Part shown: positions 10,661 through 23,115 of the stretch, piece by piece | How the letters are laid out: each line of letters starts with the position of its first letter | Position numbering within the stretch: position 1 is the stretch's first letter | Origin: Siphonodentalium dalli | Taxonomy: Eukaryota; Mollusca; Scaphopoda; Gadilida; Siphonodentaliidae | Assembly: GCA_032622095.1 (NCBI GenBank) | Contig: CP136067.1 | Location: forward strand, 77,092,705-77,156,704 | DNA: 64,000 nt | Direction of reading: 5' to 3' | Translations under genes and position numbers: made by a program | Notes under the pieces: model-generated | Told to the model about the DNA's origin: nothing | Database searches by the model: none | Seen by the model: only the letters and a program-made list of their open reading frames with translations

Positions 10661-12850
10661 TGTTGACCATCGCCCAGGCAATGCCTTTTAAAAATCTACA
10701 GGTGTTTGCTGAAGAGTTGTTAATTTAAGTAGAGCGTCAGACTGAACCTTCTTTGAACATTCAACCAGGAGATATTCATTTACTGACCCATTCCTGAATG
10801 ACTTGACAGATTAAAATTTTCCAGCTATAGTTTGCAGCGTTTTATCAAGGACAAATCCCGAATATTTTTGAGACTACGAACCAATTACTATAGGGATATA
10901 CATCAGCATCCTTAGGACTTAACATGTCATCATTTCTACGTTCAAAACGTTGTTTTTTAGTTTTAGTTGCCATACGAAAAGTAAATAATCGAAAACTAGC
11001 CCGGAAGCTACCTTGAACTATTTTTCGAAATATTGTCCGGTCAAAGTCTGCTACATAGCTGAAGCGGTGAGCCGTTTTGCCCGGGATGCAAACCAGGGTG
11101 GTACATTAGAATATTCTTATACCTCGCAGTGAGCGAAATGCCTTATTACCCCAGGCCCACACGGGTGAAAGTGATTATGATGCAAATGAACTACTCTATG
11201 ACTGGCAACCGAAATATTTCGCTATGTACAAACATGATATTATCGTTTTCTCTTTTATACAGTACGGCTTCTAGTAGGAAGTTGAACTTACTTTAGACGA
11301 ACTGCCTGGAATGACCGCGGGCAGGAATGAGGGCATAGCTTCCGAAATATAGCTGCAGCTCATTGGCTGAGTAAGGTTTTACTCCATTTTCTTAAACCCA
11401 CTGCCTGGGTGACTTTCCAACTGGTATCTTAAGTTTTTTAACTTTGGAAAATATAAATCAAACATCTCATATGATCACACATTTTACAAGTGGTGTTAAT
11501 TTCAGTTATAAATTGACTGAGAGTAGACACATATTCTACTATTAGTATAACATCTACATATAGTGCATACTCAGCATTGGTTGAACAAATGAACTATCAG
11601 AAAACATTTCAGCCGATGCTTAACATGAACGTTCCAGTTGCTATTTTATTTAAAATAGTTTCTGTTGTAGATTTTGATCCGGATTGCGTGGGCTCAACGC
11701 CACATCCAAGTCCACTCTCGCCAAGTTACTGAGTGTCATGTAAGATGCGACAAGAATATTACTGACAACGAATTGTCCCCGGCATACTGATTACCAATGT
11801 CGGGATAATTGACGATCCAATTTAATTTCGATGAACGTCTCCAAACTGCGTGGAATTTTAAAGTCAGACTGAAATAATCTTATCATTTTATGACTTAATA
11901 GACATGCGAACATGGGTAACCACTAGCCAATGGACTGTTGTTTATTAACTAATAACATTAGTAATAGCGAGAACTAAGTTAATTGGATTTTCCTGAAAGC
12001 ACAACAAAAACAATGTTCAACTGTTCTCAAAACGAAAAATTATAAAATTAATATTTTAATATTTTTGTTTTGTACGTCTACGCTTGACGAAGGCACTAAA
12101 TAAATAAACAAGTGCAGTATGGCACTTGGTTCAACCCACAATCAACGCGTCTAGTATAGAATGATGGATGATTACTGTGAACTAGTGAACTAACATTTAG
12201 GTTGATGTTATGCATTATGCCATAAAAAACCCGTTAATTTCGGACTATTTTAGTATTCTTTGCTCCGTTGTTATTGTCCACCCATAATTTCCGCTATGAT
12301 TGCTGTTTACAGTATATATATGTTTAAACGTTGATAATTATTGAGAGAGTGGTTGTTTCTCATAGGTAATCAACTCAGATTTGTCATTTTAAATGCCGGA
12401 CACGAAAGTCGTTGCGTCAGAACTAGACAGTTCTATCTCCATTTTGGCGGGAAAATGAGATATTTGTATCTTTCGATTTGATGCCGGATTTCCTGTCCGA
12501 AAATTACCAGATATCGTGTCTAACGTATACCAAATTTGAATGAGAGGCTGTGTAAATCTGTTCAATCTCAAAAACTCACTTATTTGGCAGTGCTATATTG
12601 TTCTATCTCCACTGTGGACCAATGAATCTAATTATTTTGTACTACATGATTAAATAAATTTCAGTGCTAAAATGTAGCTCCGACCTTCAATATAAAGCAA
12701 TGGAACCCGAACTTGGCAAAGTGCCAGCGTTGTGACTAGCTGGAAATAATGCTTTCTCACTCCTAGGTATGAACATCTTATTTCTAGGATAATAATTTTT
12801 ATGTGCCGTCCTACGGATATCCCTAATATTTCTCTTGGCAATTACTGGTG
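10661..12850. other. No gene seen
   Basis: This is about 2.2 kb of unassigned AT-rich sequence with only short chance frames. I see no clear repeat partner within this window. Confidence 0.5.
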
Positions 12851-13712
12851 ATAAAGGGCATGCCCACATCAGGTCTGAACCATATCAATACCAGTCCTGG
12901 GGAGGCCCCATGTGGGGTCGGGTTAGATTAGGTCCGCCCCACTGAGATGTATAAACCCCCTAATGTGGCACTCTATTTGACGTGGGGTGCAACCAGTGAG
13001 GTGTGGATTATGTTTTCTGATGCTACTAGGGCGGCCAATTTACGCGAGGCTATACGACCTAACCATGGGACTGATCTCATGGTCCACTTCTGCCCTACAT
13101 CTCTTTAAGACGGGTGATTGAGTTGACCCGGTTTAGTCAATCGGCTACTCGTGCCCTCAACAGTATTTCAGATTAAATTTCTATAGTCAGTTGTACATGT
13201 ATTCTTCTTCTGATGTTTGCAGTTATTTTTTTCGTGTATGTTGTTTCTGTCATGTAATGTTTCTTTGAATTTCGTATTGATGGTTGTTAAATATATGAAT
13301 CTATTGATGTTCGCGCCTCACTATAGGGAGGTACCAATAGGCTGCCATATGCAGTGTCAAAACGGGCCAGCGCTTCAGCTATGTACCAGTCTTTGCCCCG
13401 ACCAGTTATTTGAGGTGGATGCTGGGTTATTGTCGATTATCTGCTTTTTACACGGCAACTAAAACAACAACGTACTGATCTTAGGAGTGATGACTCGCTA
13501 AATTCCAATTGTGCTCTGATGTATATATCCAGTTCTTGGTTGGTGGCTTTTGTCCGAATGTCAAGAGACCTTCTGTGTTTGTCATTGATCAAACACTACA
13601 AAGTGTGGCTGGACAATTTCCATCTGTCAAACCCATCATGACTGGGCCAGTCTGATTAAATGTTCAAGGAAAGCGATTGATGCTATTCTATTATGCAATA
13701 CACAGTGACCAT
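12851..13712. other. Unassigned, locally more GC-rich
   Basis: The part 12890-13150 is richer in G and C than its surroundings (for example CCAGTCCTGGGGAGGCCCC). An 81-residue open frame at 13217-13462 shows no domain. It might be an old repeat unit, but I find no second copy here. Confidence 0.4.
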
Positions 13713-13779
13713 GCTGTAGATCATTTGGTGGACTATATAATTTTGCTGAAAGTATATGTTCCACCAAATCATCTATAGC
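13713..13779. repeat. Small hairpin, 20-bp inverted arms
   Basis: GCTGTAGATCATTTGGTGGA at 13713-13732 is inverted at 13760-13779 with two mismatches, around a 27-bp AT-rich loop. It could be a tiny foldback or the relic of one. No TSD is obvious. Confidence 0.7.
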
Positions 13780-13892
13780 AACGCACATAATTTAGTGGCA
13801 TACATCATTAGAAAGTAATGAGTAAGTAATGACTTTAAATATAACCATTCGGGGACTAGAATATATAATATGCGCATTAATAAGTTCGTTGG

Positions 13893-13950
13893 AGTGTGTG
13901 TGTGTGTGTGTGTGTGTTTGTGTGTGTCGGGGTCGGGGGGGGGGGGGTGT
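13893..13950. repeat. GT microsatellite with adjoining G run
   Basis: About 17 GT units with one TT interruption run into TCGGGGTC and then about 13 consecutive G. The peptide frames spanning it on both strands are translations of the repeat. Confidence 0.95.
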
Positions 13951-15118
13951 GCGCCAGATAAATCCTAAAATTATATCGTGTGCAAGACAGACTACCGAAT
14001 CATGCGATACGAAACGCGAGTCATCGCCCATGCAGGTGCGTTACGTGATGGATCTAGCGTGATGTGTAGATTGGAAAGTAGCCTGATCTCGTGCACTCTG
14101 CCCATAAACAACGTAATGAACGAGACCTGATGGGATTCTCCGCCACTCATCAGTAGAAAGGCATTTTATGATTTTTCAATACAAACATAATAACCCGATG
14201 TCAGCGGAGCGGATAAAATATCAAATAAAAACGAATCCGACGTTACCACTACCATCAACTAATTACGTGAGCAAATTGAAATTGGAGATTGGCTTATTCC
14301 GATGGAAGGTTGAGCGTGGCGTGACAGGAGATTTATTCGATAAAGATGTGAGCATCCACGAATATGCTTACCATAACCGAGTGCTTATAAGGTCACCACA
14401 GGAGATGGAGGAAGCATGGATTTGTATTATCTTTTTTAAATGTCATAACAATACAATACATGTAGATCGTGACATGCTGTCTGCACTTTAGGATCCTTTG
14501 GAAATATTGTTCTACTGCAGGTTTTTGATGGCAATTGGCTTCAAGATGTCTCACATGAGAGTTAGATTCTCATGTGATCGAGATAATATGTTTGCCAGTT
14601 GCCGATAATTCAAGCATATACTCCAAACCGACATGGGACAAACCAGTGATATTCACTGGGACAGACACACATATCGGGACACGTGACTTTTGTAAACACG
14701 TCAGAGTAAATATGTTGTTCCAAGATCGAACACACCATTTATCATCGCCTTGGTCCTTTTGTTTTTAGAGTGGATAGTTCGCCGATTTACCACGAATACA
14801 GAACGCAAAGGACAGCGATGTTCTATCGAGCAAACGATGACGAGACAGCCCATTTTATGCCACCCAATGTTATGTACCCGAGCCATGTTTAGTGTACATT
14901 TAATGCCCGCTGAGTTCGGGATTATTAAAATTTTTCAACCACTGGATATCTTATGTAAGATTAAAAACGCAAAGCTGTATAAATTCTTGTCCACGTTTTG
15001 GGTTTATATTGTTCCATAAAATAGACGTGGTTTGGCTCATCTTATTTGTCAGCCATGAAAGAACTTGGTGACTAAATACGAGATGGCACGACAGGCTGGA
15101 TAAATTGGCAGGGCGGGT
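13951..15118. other. No supported gene; one 107-residue open frame
   Basis: An open frame at 14168-14491 (+) has ordinary composition but no domain I recognise and no convincing splice context. An 89-residue frame at 14750-15019 (+) is equally plain. I would not call either a gene without transcript support. Confidence 0.4.
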
Positions 15119-15301
15119 CATTCTTACGGTGGCTGATTTGCGACATACTCAATACATATATTATCTCGAGATCTCGAGATATTATCTCGAGATCTCGACA
15201 TAATTATCTCGAGATAATATGTCGAGATCTCGAGATAATATATCGAGATCTCGAGATAATATATGTATTGAGTATGTCGCAAATCAGCCACCGTACATTC
15301 T
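15119..15301. mobile_element. 171-bp near-perfect palindromic element with 6-bp TSD
   Basis: CATTCT at 15119-15124 is repeated at 15296-15301. Between them (15125-15295) is a foldback with ends TACGGTGGCTG / CAGCCACCGTA. The arms run GATTTGCGACATACTC, AATACATATATTATC and then repeated TCTCGAGATCTCGA. The centre is itself made of nested CTCGAGATAAT palindromes. The arms differ at only a few positions. With almost no loop it should extrude as a cruciform and is hard to clone or sequence. Both strands give the same translated peptide, as a palindrome must. Confidence 0.85.
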
Positions 15302-16997
15302 AAAGCAAAGTAAAACAAACTTTAAAAGAAATTTACACACGCACAGAGCATATAAAGCTCAACACCATTACATGATATTTTATAATATAATCTGTCGTAC
15401 ATTAATATATACGTGGTTGACATGATTTGGGCCTTAGAAAGTAAAGAACAACTATTTGCGAATAGCGCTCTTTAATGTAACCTATTAGAGATTCTGGAAT
15501 CTGTTTTAGCCGACCTATCACTAACTTCGGTAATACTTTCCAGAATCATGTAATCCATTATGTGAGTATACTGCACGTAGTATTATGTGATGTTTAGTAT
15601 ATGATTATATATGATCACATTTAGACACATGACAGGAGGCTAAAGTAAAAACAAACAGTGGGTTTAAAGTTGACACTGTTTGTAAAACGCGTCAAGTTTC
15701 GGTGGTAACAAATCTGAATACTTTAATCTCATGGAGTCGGAATATATCCGTAACCAAACGTCATCGCGTATACACAATCTGTAATTGGGGGGTGGGGGGC
15801 AAAATGCCAGGTCTCATTATTTGAATAAAATTACTAATCCGGCTACCGTCTACTCCCACACTGGTGGCAAGCATTGTATTTCCACAAGCAAGATAAACTT
15901 CGTGAGATGTTTTCACATGAAACTCTCGCTCACGAAATATCATCTATGGACCCAACGTCAAACAGGAAACTGGCACGAGAGCGGCGAATAATTCGAGTTG
16001 TATTACAGGTTTTATGGTCGCGCTGTATAAATTTTTATTGTTGTAGTTGCGTTATTGCGGGAATCGTGCTGTCAAAAACAAAATTATGAGGTATGGGATT
16101 TCATTTTCATCCAAGACCGCGAGACAATAACTGCTATCTAAATTTGCGCATACGTAACAGCAAACTATAATGATAAATGATGTTTGGCCATGAAAGTAAC
16201 GAAATGTTTTGTGGAGTGACTGAATTTGTTGAAAAAGCTATGTAGATACCATATCTTGTTAATCGAAACAAAATCACAGTTGCTCAAGCAGCCCATCAGT
16301 TTGACGTGGCTTTTTCTTGTACAATTTACACACAGTACATGTATATTCCATTACACTGGGTAATTAAGTTTGATCATTATGATACCATCGACTCATACTT
16401 GGAGCAATAGTATAGATACGCCCAACATGCATGCGGTTGCCATATACTGGCAAGATATTTTGATTACTGTCCAAAGAGAGTACCCTCCATCTGGATTTCG
16501 GATACGGATCCTGATTTTTGGCCGATTCCGCGATGCTGATTTGATCCTTCTTTAATAATATTTAATAACCGACGCTGATCGGTTATTGATATCGTCTGAC
16601 GCAGTTGAAGACATGTACAACAAAACAATCCGTATAGTAAATAAAAAAGAGTATTACCGCAAATAAAGTGGATTATTTGCAATATAATAGAGCCATTATA
16701 TGGTCCATCACCTGGGTTTATATAACATCCATAACTGTAACTATAGCCGTCAATGTGTGATAAACGTCATCAAAGTCGTGGAGATAAAGAAAGAACATCA
16801 ACCACAAATTGTTCATATTCTGACAGTCAAGACTATTCTTGAATACGTTTGAATACAGTTAATGTGATAATTTTGTCTGAAATACAATTATGCTATCGGT
16901 TGAATTGTTGTACCAGATATACTTGCAAACCGACAGCGATGTGTCCATGTTCTACTTTCTGCATGATTGGAGGAGTTTGATTGCCCGCCTTATTCCC
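15302..16997. other. No gene seen
   Basis: Unassigned AT-rich DNA with only short chance frames. GGGGGGTGGGGGGC near 15786 is a short G-rich run. I found no repeat partner. Confidence 0.45.
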
Positions 16998-17448
16998 ATG
17001 CACGATGGTAAGCCCAGTACACCCATTACACGATGGTGAGCCCAGTACACCCAGTCCATGATGGTAAGCCCAGTACATCCAGCACATGATGGTAAGCCCA
17101 GTACACTCAGCACACGATGGTAAGCCCAGTACACACAGCACATGATGGTAAGTCCAGTACACCCAGCACATGATGGTAAGCCCAATACACCCAGCACATG
17201 ATGGTAAGCCCAGTACACCCAGTACATGGTGGTAAGCCCAGTACACCTAGTACATGATGGTAACCCCAGTACACCCAGCACATGATGGTAAGCCCAGTAC
17301 ACCCAGCACATGATGGTAAGCCCAGTACACCCAGCACATGATGATAAGCCCAGTACACCCAGCACATGATGGTAAGCCCAGTACACCCAGTACATGATGG
17401 TAAGCCCAGTACACCCAGCACATGATGGTAAGCCCAGTACACCCAGTG
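16998..17448. repeat. 28-bp minisatellite, about 16 copies
   Basis: The unit runs CATGATGGTAAGCCCAGTAC plus ACCCAGCA, with an exact 28-bp spacing in the better copies (for example 17281, 17309, 17337). Variants are CACGATGG, TACATGATGG and GCCCAATAC. Because 28 is not a multiple of 3, all three frames of the minus strand stay open and give the same 28-residue repeating peptide (MYWAYHHVLGVLGLPSCAGC-like). These are not genes. Confidence 0.95.
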
Positions 17449-17957
17449 ATCTTAAGCTACTGTTCCGTGCTCGTATATTTTCTGAACAGAATGATTCAAC
17501 GGATAGGAATGGCTTTCAGGTAGTCCAGTTCTAATCAATCGGCGGTCTTGCGAGAATGGTATACTCTTGTTTTCTCGGAATATGGTGGTATATATATAGT
17601 TGTTAAGATTTTGTCGCAGAAACCCCAAGCGATTTGTCAATTATTGTTCTTATCCGGCTTACGTCTTTATAACATGCATGTTGTATTGATGGAGGTTGCC
17701 AACTCTAAATGTGTTTTCAAAAAGACAAAATACAATGTGCATGTTAATTCTATACTGGATTGTTATGGGTTCCAAGAATTTTTAATACATAACCGTTTTG
17801 GTTAGACATGTCATATGTAAAATATGTACTCAAAACAAATATCGTTAGATCATACTTTCAATTAATGTTTCGCAGACGAATTGAGATGATATTGTATCAG
17901 CTAAAAGAAGTTATGAACTCAATCGTCTGGCCATGCTCTTTATGAATAGAACAATAT
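17449..17957. other. No gene seen
   Basis: Flank of the minisatellite. An 85-residue open frame at 17548-17805 (+) has no recognisable domain. Confidence 0.45.
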
Positions 17958-18320
17958 ATCCTCCCGGAAATAGGTTCATAGTCGACCTATAATATTCACA
18001 TAGGTTCATATTGGATTATTTGACTCTGAAGTATAAACCGACAATGGACACATATCCGTTATTCCGTTTTATGGCGCGGACCACGGCGAAAACACATTTA
18101 AAAAAGCGTACATCTGGTCAGGCGTGAGTTGGTTGGTTTATTCGTGCTATTGTCCGCACATAATGAACTTATAATAAGTTATTATGAGTCGATAATGTGA
18201 ATAAAACACTATCATCTTCAGATCGTTATGGACTCAAAATGAGGCGATTCTACGCCGATTATGAACCTAATACACATCATATTATAAGCCGGTAACGTGC
18301 TGATTTTCGGGAGAACAGCC
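17958..18320. mobile_element. MITE family with GTTCTCCC/TCCTCGC ends, copy 2
   Basis: The left end ATCCTCCCGGAAATAGGTTC pairs with the right end GCTGATTTTCGGGAGAACA. It shares CCGTTATTCCGTTTTATGGC, GGCGAAAACACAT, TATTGTCCGCACATAAT and TATTATGAGTCGATAA with copies 3 and 4. An inner inverted segment (TTATAATAAG) lies near 18170. Confidence 0.7.
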
Positions 18321-19109
18321 CGAACAGAAGGATCATAGTAGTATCAGGGGCTGCTTTTAGCTGTAAGGGTATACTGACCATTCGTCATCTACCAAAAGTT
18401 CAAAACCTTCTGTTCTTGATCCAACGATAAGGTGACGATCAAACTGATGACACTCTCGTTGTCTCTGATCGTACAGTTATATTCAATTGACATACGCAGT
18501 TGTCTGTTATTAGGCTCGTTACAAAGGCCTTACATAAATATAATTTGTTAATTCGGTCTGATTTTATGGATACTTATTCCATTATAATTGTCACCTGTGA
18601 TCAGCACGATCCAACCATTTCAAGTGGCCATGTGGTCCCGCTACAATGGTATGGTGGGTCATGTTGATTTAGATATGATGTTGGTGCGGGCAAAATGTTG
18701 ATGTTAAGAACATGTACCATTGTTTTACTACGGATAATCCGCGGCGAACAATTCGAAGCCATGTACTAGCTGCATAAAAGTAATAAACATTCAGGAACGC
18801 ATATATTTTAATGGGTGCGTTGATTGTCACAAAGGGACCATAATTAAGGTGGCGTTCCGATCGATTTACAACAAACTGCAGCCATTAATAATATATATAT
18901 ATGTTCTTGAATGTTTGACACGGGCTCTGGCTTTTTCTCGAATCCCTCGGATTAGCCAAAGACCGCTAAAATAATAACGGTACTTTTTATCAACAGCATC
19001 ATAATGCCCCGCCAATATCTTAGCTAAATAATCAGAACCCACCGGCAGAGTTACGCGTTCAACGACAAGCGGTTTAGACATTAGGACAATAGCGAAACCC
19101 AACGTGAAT
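18321..19109. other. No gene seen
   Basis: Unassigned DNA; a short TA run lies at about 18888-18901. The 78-residue minus-strand frame at 18866-19102 shows no domain. Confidence 0.45.
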
Positions 19110-19425
19110 TACGGTAAAAAATGTTTTCAGGAATTGGCTACGCAGGTATGGAACGGTCTGCCACAAACTGTTCGACGATGTTCTACATTGAAGGATTTCA
19201 AAACCGATCTCAAAACTTTACTTTTTAGACAATGTTTCCCGCAAGTTAATCGTTAAGTTTAAATCTAGTTCTTAGTCATCATCTTAACTTCCTTTACCTT
19301 ATTACTATGCTTTTTAAATTTTACATTTCAATGTTATTTTTGTCGCGCTTTGTTGTAAAGCGCATTGAAACTTTATTGTATAATGCGTTTTTAAATGTAT
19401 ATAATAATAATAATAATAATAATAC
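19110..19425 (+). mobile_element. 5'-truncated LINE, 3' end with (AAT)n tail
   Basis: It carries the last residues of a LINE ORF2 (19119-19256), a 3' UTR with the stem GCGCTTTGTTGTAAAGCGC (19345-19363) and an (AAT)n tail at 19401-19423. A terminal stem-loop followed by a trinucleotide tail is a familiar 3' end in CR1/L2-type elements. Insertion of only the last 300 bp is the usual product of incomplete reverse transcription. Confidence 0.8.
19119..19256 (+). pseudogene. LINE ORF2 C-terminal remnant
   Basis: The frame reads CFQELATQVWNGLPQTVRR, then STLKDFKTDLKTLLFRQCF, and ends at TAA 19254-19256. This matches the usual C-terminus of CR1/L2/Jockey-group ORF2 (WN.LP..IR.S.SL..FK..LK..LF). The catalytic domains are absent, so the fragment has no function. 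Confidence 0.8.
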
Positions 19426-20709
19426 TATAGCGAATTAGCAGTATCACTTGACAAGGGGTGCAAATTGCTTTAGTATATATGAACTACCCAGTTTAGTAAT
19501 CTACTGTCTCCCCACTTATGGACCCACTCCCCACTCAACCACCAGTTCTCTTTTATTGATCTACATTAGGTACTGCATTCCAGTCCCAGAGTAGCTGACT
19601 ATCACTTCCCTAACATATATGATGAAAATACACCTTTGCACAAAACCTTGCTCCAACATTAGTTGAAACGAACAAATAATCACACAAACTCCACCAACTG
19701 TTATATATACCAAATCAACCATAACCCACATACATGTAATACAAATCTCTGGAAGGCACTACACCAAGCACCATAAACCTCACAAAACCATGCATGTAAA
19801 CATGTTCAGCTGCCATCTTGTCAACAATTTATATGCTTAATTGTATGTATTGGGAGAGGGGCTTCATGAGTTGACAAAACTTGTGCCCCGATCCCTTTTT
19901 ATTATTATATGCAAACAAAATATGTTTCAAGTCAAAAGACAAGGGGTGGGACCATTTCGGTAGTGCATCAATGCACCTTGCTGCTCTATGTGGTGCATCA
20001 CAAGTTGCGCTTTGTGTGCTGAAGCAGTTTGCAGGATATCGTGAGCGATAATATAGGTCTGTCGTTTGGAACATGACATCCATCTTCTTTATTATAGAGG
20101 GAATACGTTATCAGCATAGATGCATTTTAGCAGGGGAAATTGACCAGTATTTTGTGTGTGTTATACAGAAAATAAATACATAATAGTAACGAAAAAACAC
20201 TCACACGGACGAACAGAAACCATTGACAACTACAGACATGTGCAAGTTCAAAGTCGAACATGACTGAACCCGTATTTCTCCTGCTTGGCTTTGATAACTG
20301 TTATACTAAGCATTTTAACAATATTCGGTATATCAGATTATCTGTGGTTGGAACAGGCTGACATAGATTATATCGTGGCTAGTATTGTCACAGAATAACG
20401 AGAATTGTTAGCTATTGTTTATGCATCGCCTCGGGCAAGTACTGGAAACATATTCCTCTAGTGGCCGAGATCGTGTTTTGTCTGCCATTTTATGGCCCTG
20501 TTCTGTTTGAAATAGAATTTGATTTCCCGATCAAAAGAAGAAGCAAGTATTAGATTCACGCTTTACGCCATAAAAGTAGCGACAACGGGGCGCAATTAAC
20601 AACAGCAGCCGATAGGCACAGTTCCGAGGGGATTTGTGTCCCTTAGATGAGTGGTTAATCTAAAATCTCCACCCGCCTTTCCCATAAATGTAAATTATTG
20701 CTCATGTAA
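19426..20709. other. No gene seen
   Basis: Unassigned DNA between the LINE end and the 848-bp duplication. An 84-residue minus-strand frame at 19829-20083 has no recognisable domain. Confidence 0.45.
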
Positions 20710-21557
20710 GTGCTTTCCAACGTTGCGTTGCATTGTGATCTGCCTCGGAAACAATGAATTATAAATTAGCGTCATTCATTTTCAGGTGAATATGGACCTT
20801 TTATTTTACAATTTGATCTCAAATATATTTGCGAAAAAGAGAAGTAGCCCCGTTTCCTGGATGGCAACAAATGTTAAACCAAATGTAATATAACGTAGAC
20901 TTCTAAATACAAAACAGTATTATTTATATTATTGATACCTGTAGGCAAACATAATTATTTGTGTCCCTCTAAATCATCAAAATAATGCGAAATAAATGGA
21001 TAGAAATTTCTATATAGAACAATTGCGTCGTTCAGCTGGTATTTCTCATTGCGCGCATGCATATGCATGACATTTCCATGCCTAAGGTATTATTAAAATA
21101 AAAATACTTTACGATTTAATGATAACAGAAACAGTACAAATACTTTCCAGTTGACATTTTAAATTACAGATATGCAATGCTTTTCTAAAATTAATAAAAA
21201 TACTTTTTTTTAATCAGGTTACAATTTAATATATATATATTAAATAGAGCATGAAATATGAGTTGATTACACGGGTATAGCGCCCAGTGAAGTGGTATAG
21301 TTCACGATGCGAAGCTGAGTGACCTATAGCAACCCACTGGACACACTATGCCCGCGTATAGTTAACGACAATACATGCTATGTTTATTATATTTTACCGA
21401 TTAGTTTGAACTCGTAGCATGCATGCTATATAACTGTACCCCACCAAGTTAGCACCAACACAAACCACTTATACCGATAAACAGTTTATTAAGGGAAACA
21501 TAATTGTCACAAGAATTTCTTGAACTGTATAAACCGAAACGTGTACGTACTATTGAA
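20710..21557 (+). repeat. 848-bp tandem duplication, first copy
   Basis: It starts GTGCTTTCCAACGTTGCG and is followed head-to-tail by a second copy at 21558. The copies differ by a handful of substitutions and small indels. Inside, 21270-21360 holds an imperfect inverted repeat: CACGGGTATAGCGCCCAGTG and, 60 bp on, CACTGGACACACTATGCCCG. No coding frame runs through it. Confidence 0.95.
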
Positions 21558-22403
21558 GTGCTTTCCAACGTTGCGTTGCATTGTGATCTGCCTCGGAAAC
21601 AATGAATTATAAATTAGCGTCATTCATTTTCAGGTGAATATGGACCTTTTATTTTACAATTTGATCTCAAATATATTTGCGAAAAAGAGAAGTAGCCCCG
21701 TTTCCTGGATGGCAACAAATGTTAAACCAAATGTAATATAACGTAGACTTCTAAATACAAAACAATATTATTTATATTATTGATACCTGTAGGCAAAAAT
21801 AATTATTTGTGTCCCTCTAAATCATCAAAATAATGCGAAATAAATGGATAGAAATTTCTATATAGAACAATTGCGTCGTTCAGCTGGTATTTCTCGTTGC
21901 GCTCATGCATATGCATGACATTTCCATGCCTAAGGTATTATTAAAATAAAAATACTTTACGATTTAATGATAACAGATACAGTACAAATACTTTCCAGTT
22001 GACATTTTAAATTACAGATATGCAATGCTTTTCTAAAATTAATAAAATACTTTTTTTTTAATCAGGTTACAATTTAATATATATATTAAATAGAGCATGA
22101 AATATTAGTTGATTACACGGGTATAGCGCCCAGTGAAGTGGTATAGTTCACGATGCGAAGCTGGGTGACCTATAGCAACCCACTGGACACACTATGCCCG
22201 CGTATAGTTAACGACAATACATGCTATGTTTAGTATATTTTACCGATTAGTTTGAACTCGTAACATGCATGCTATATAACTGTACCCCACCAAGTTAGCA
22301 CCAACACAAACCACTTATACCGATAAACAGTTTATTAAGGGAAACATAATTGTCACAAGAATTTCTTGAACTGTATAAACCGAAACGTGTACGTACTATT
22401 GAA
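21558..22403 (+). repeat. 848-bp tandem duplication, second copy (846 bp)
   Basis: Head-to-tail copy of 20710-21557 ending at CGTACTATTGAA. Differences include AACAGTATT to AACAATATT, CGCGCATGC to CGCTCATGC, AAGCTGAGTG to AAGCTGGGTG and a shorter TA run. The shared AA at the junction fits a replication-slippage or unequal-exchange origin. Confidence 0.95.
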
Positions 22404-22659
22404 TTTTTATTTCGAATGCACGAAAACCCCAAACTCTACCACAAGGCGAATGCAACCGAATATTGCCACTTCGCAACATGACGCTGTTCTTGTGAAAAAA
22501 AGTATTCACAGTAACGTTTTAATTTCAATTGGACACGCATCTGTGACGCAAAAGCATTGAATCACGGTGGACCGACGCGATGGAAAGAAAGTTTGCTATA
22601 CTTCATTACTTACGATATGTGATAAAGGGACGCTGTTGGTGCCAGAGATAGAAAAGGGG

Positions 22660-23115
22660 GATTTCCACCCAACTTACACATGATATGGTATGGTTTAAAG
22701 ATACAAAAAATGGTGCCGTTCAAGTCAGCATTGGGACTCGGAGAGGGGAGGGTCACCAAAATTTATAGATATTTTTTGCGCTGATTTCCACGAAATTGAT
22801 TTATAATCTTCTCCATGAGACGCAGAATATAATCGTGTGGTATAAAAAAAAACGCAATCTTGGTGCCGTTTTGTCAGGGATGGGGGGGAGGGGATCTAAC
22901 GTTGATAATACGCTGACTTCCACCAAAGTTATATTTCGACTGCACGAATTTATACATGACATCGAATAGTGTGCTTAAAGGCGACATCATAGGGACCAGA
23001 GATTGGGGACAGAAGGGAACTCGAATGCCGATTATTACCGAAATTAGATATATGTAGGCATCCCCACGAGTCTAATGGTGTGGTTCAAAGTTGGTAGAAC
23101 GGTGCCTACGACATA
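22660..23115 (+). repeat. Degenerate tandem repeat, four units of about 115-132 bp
   Basis: Units begin near 22660, 22783, 22915 and 23030 at GATTTCCAC or a variant. Each continues through an AAATT segment, a CATGA or CACGAG segment, a GTGTGGT.TAAA-like segment, GGTGCC and a GGGGAGGGG purine run. The units are strongly diverged. This is the style of internal repeats of some invertebrate DNA elements, but I see no ends. No coding frame. Confidence 0.6.

Noticed and set aside
16893-17442. Three minus-strand frames of 111-147 residues with a 28-residue repeat
   Set aside because: They arise from the 28-bp minisatellite in all three phases; no start context or domain.
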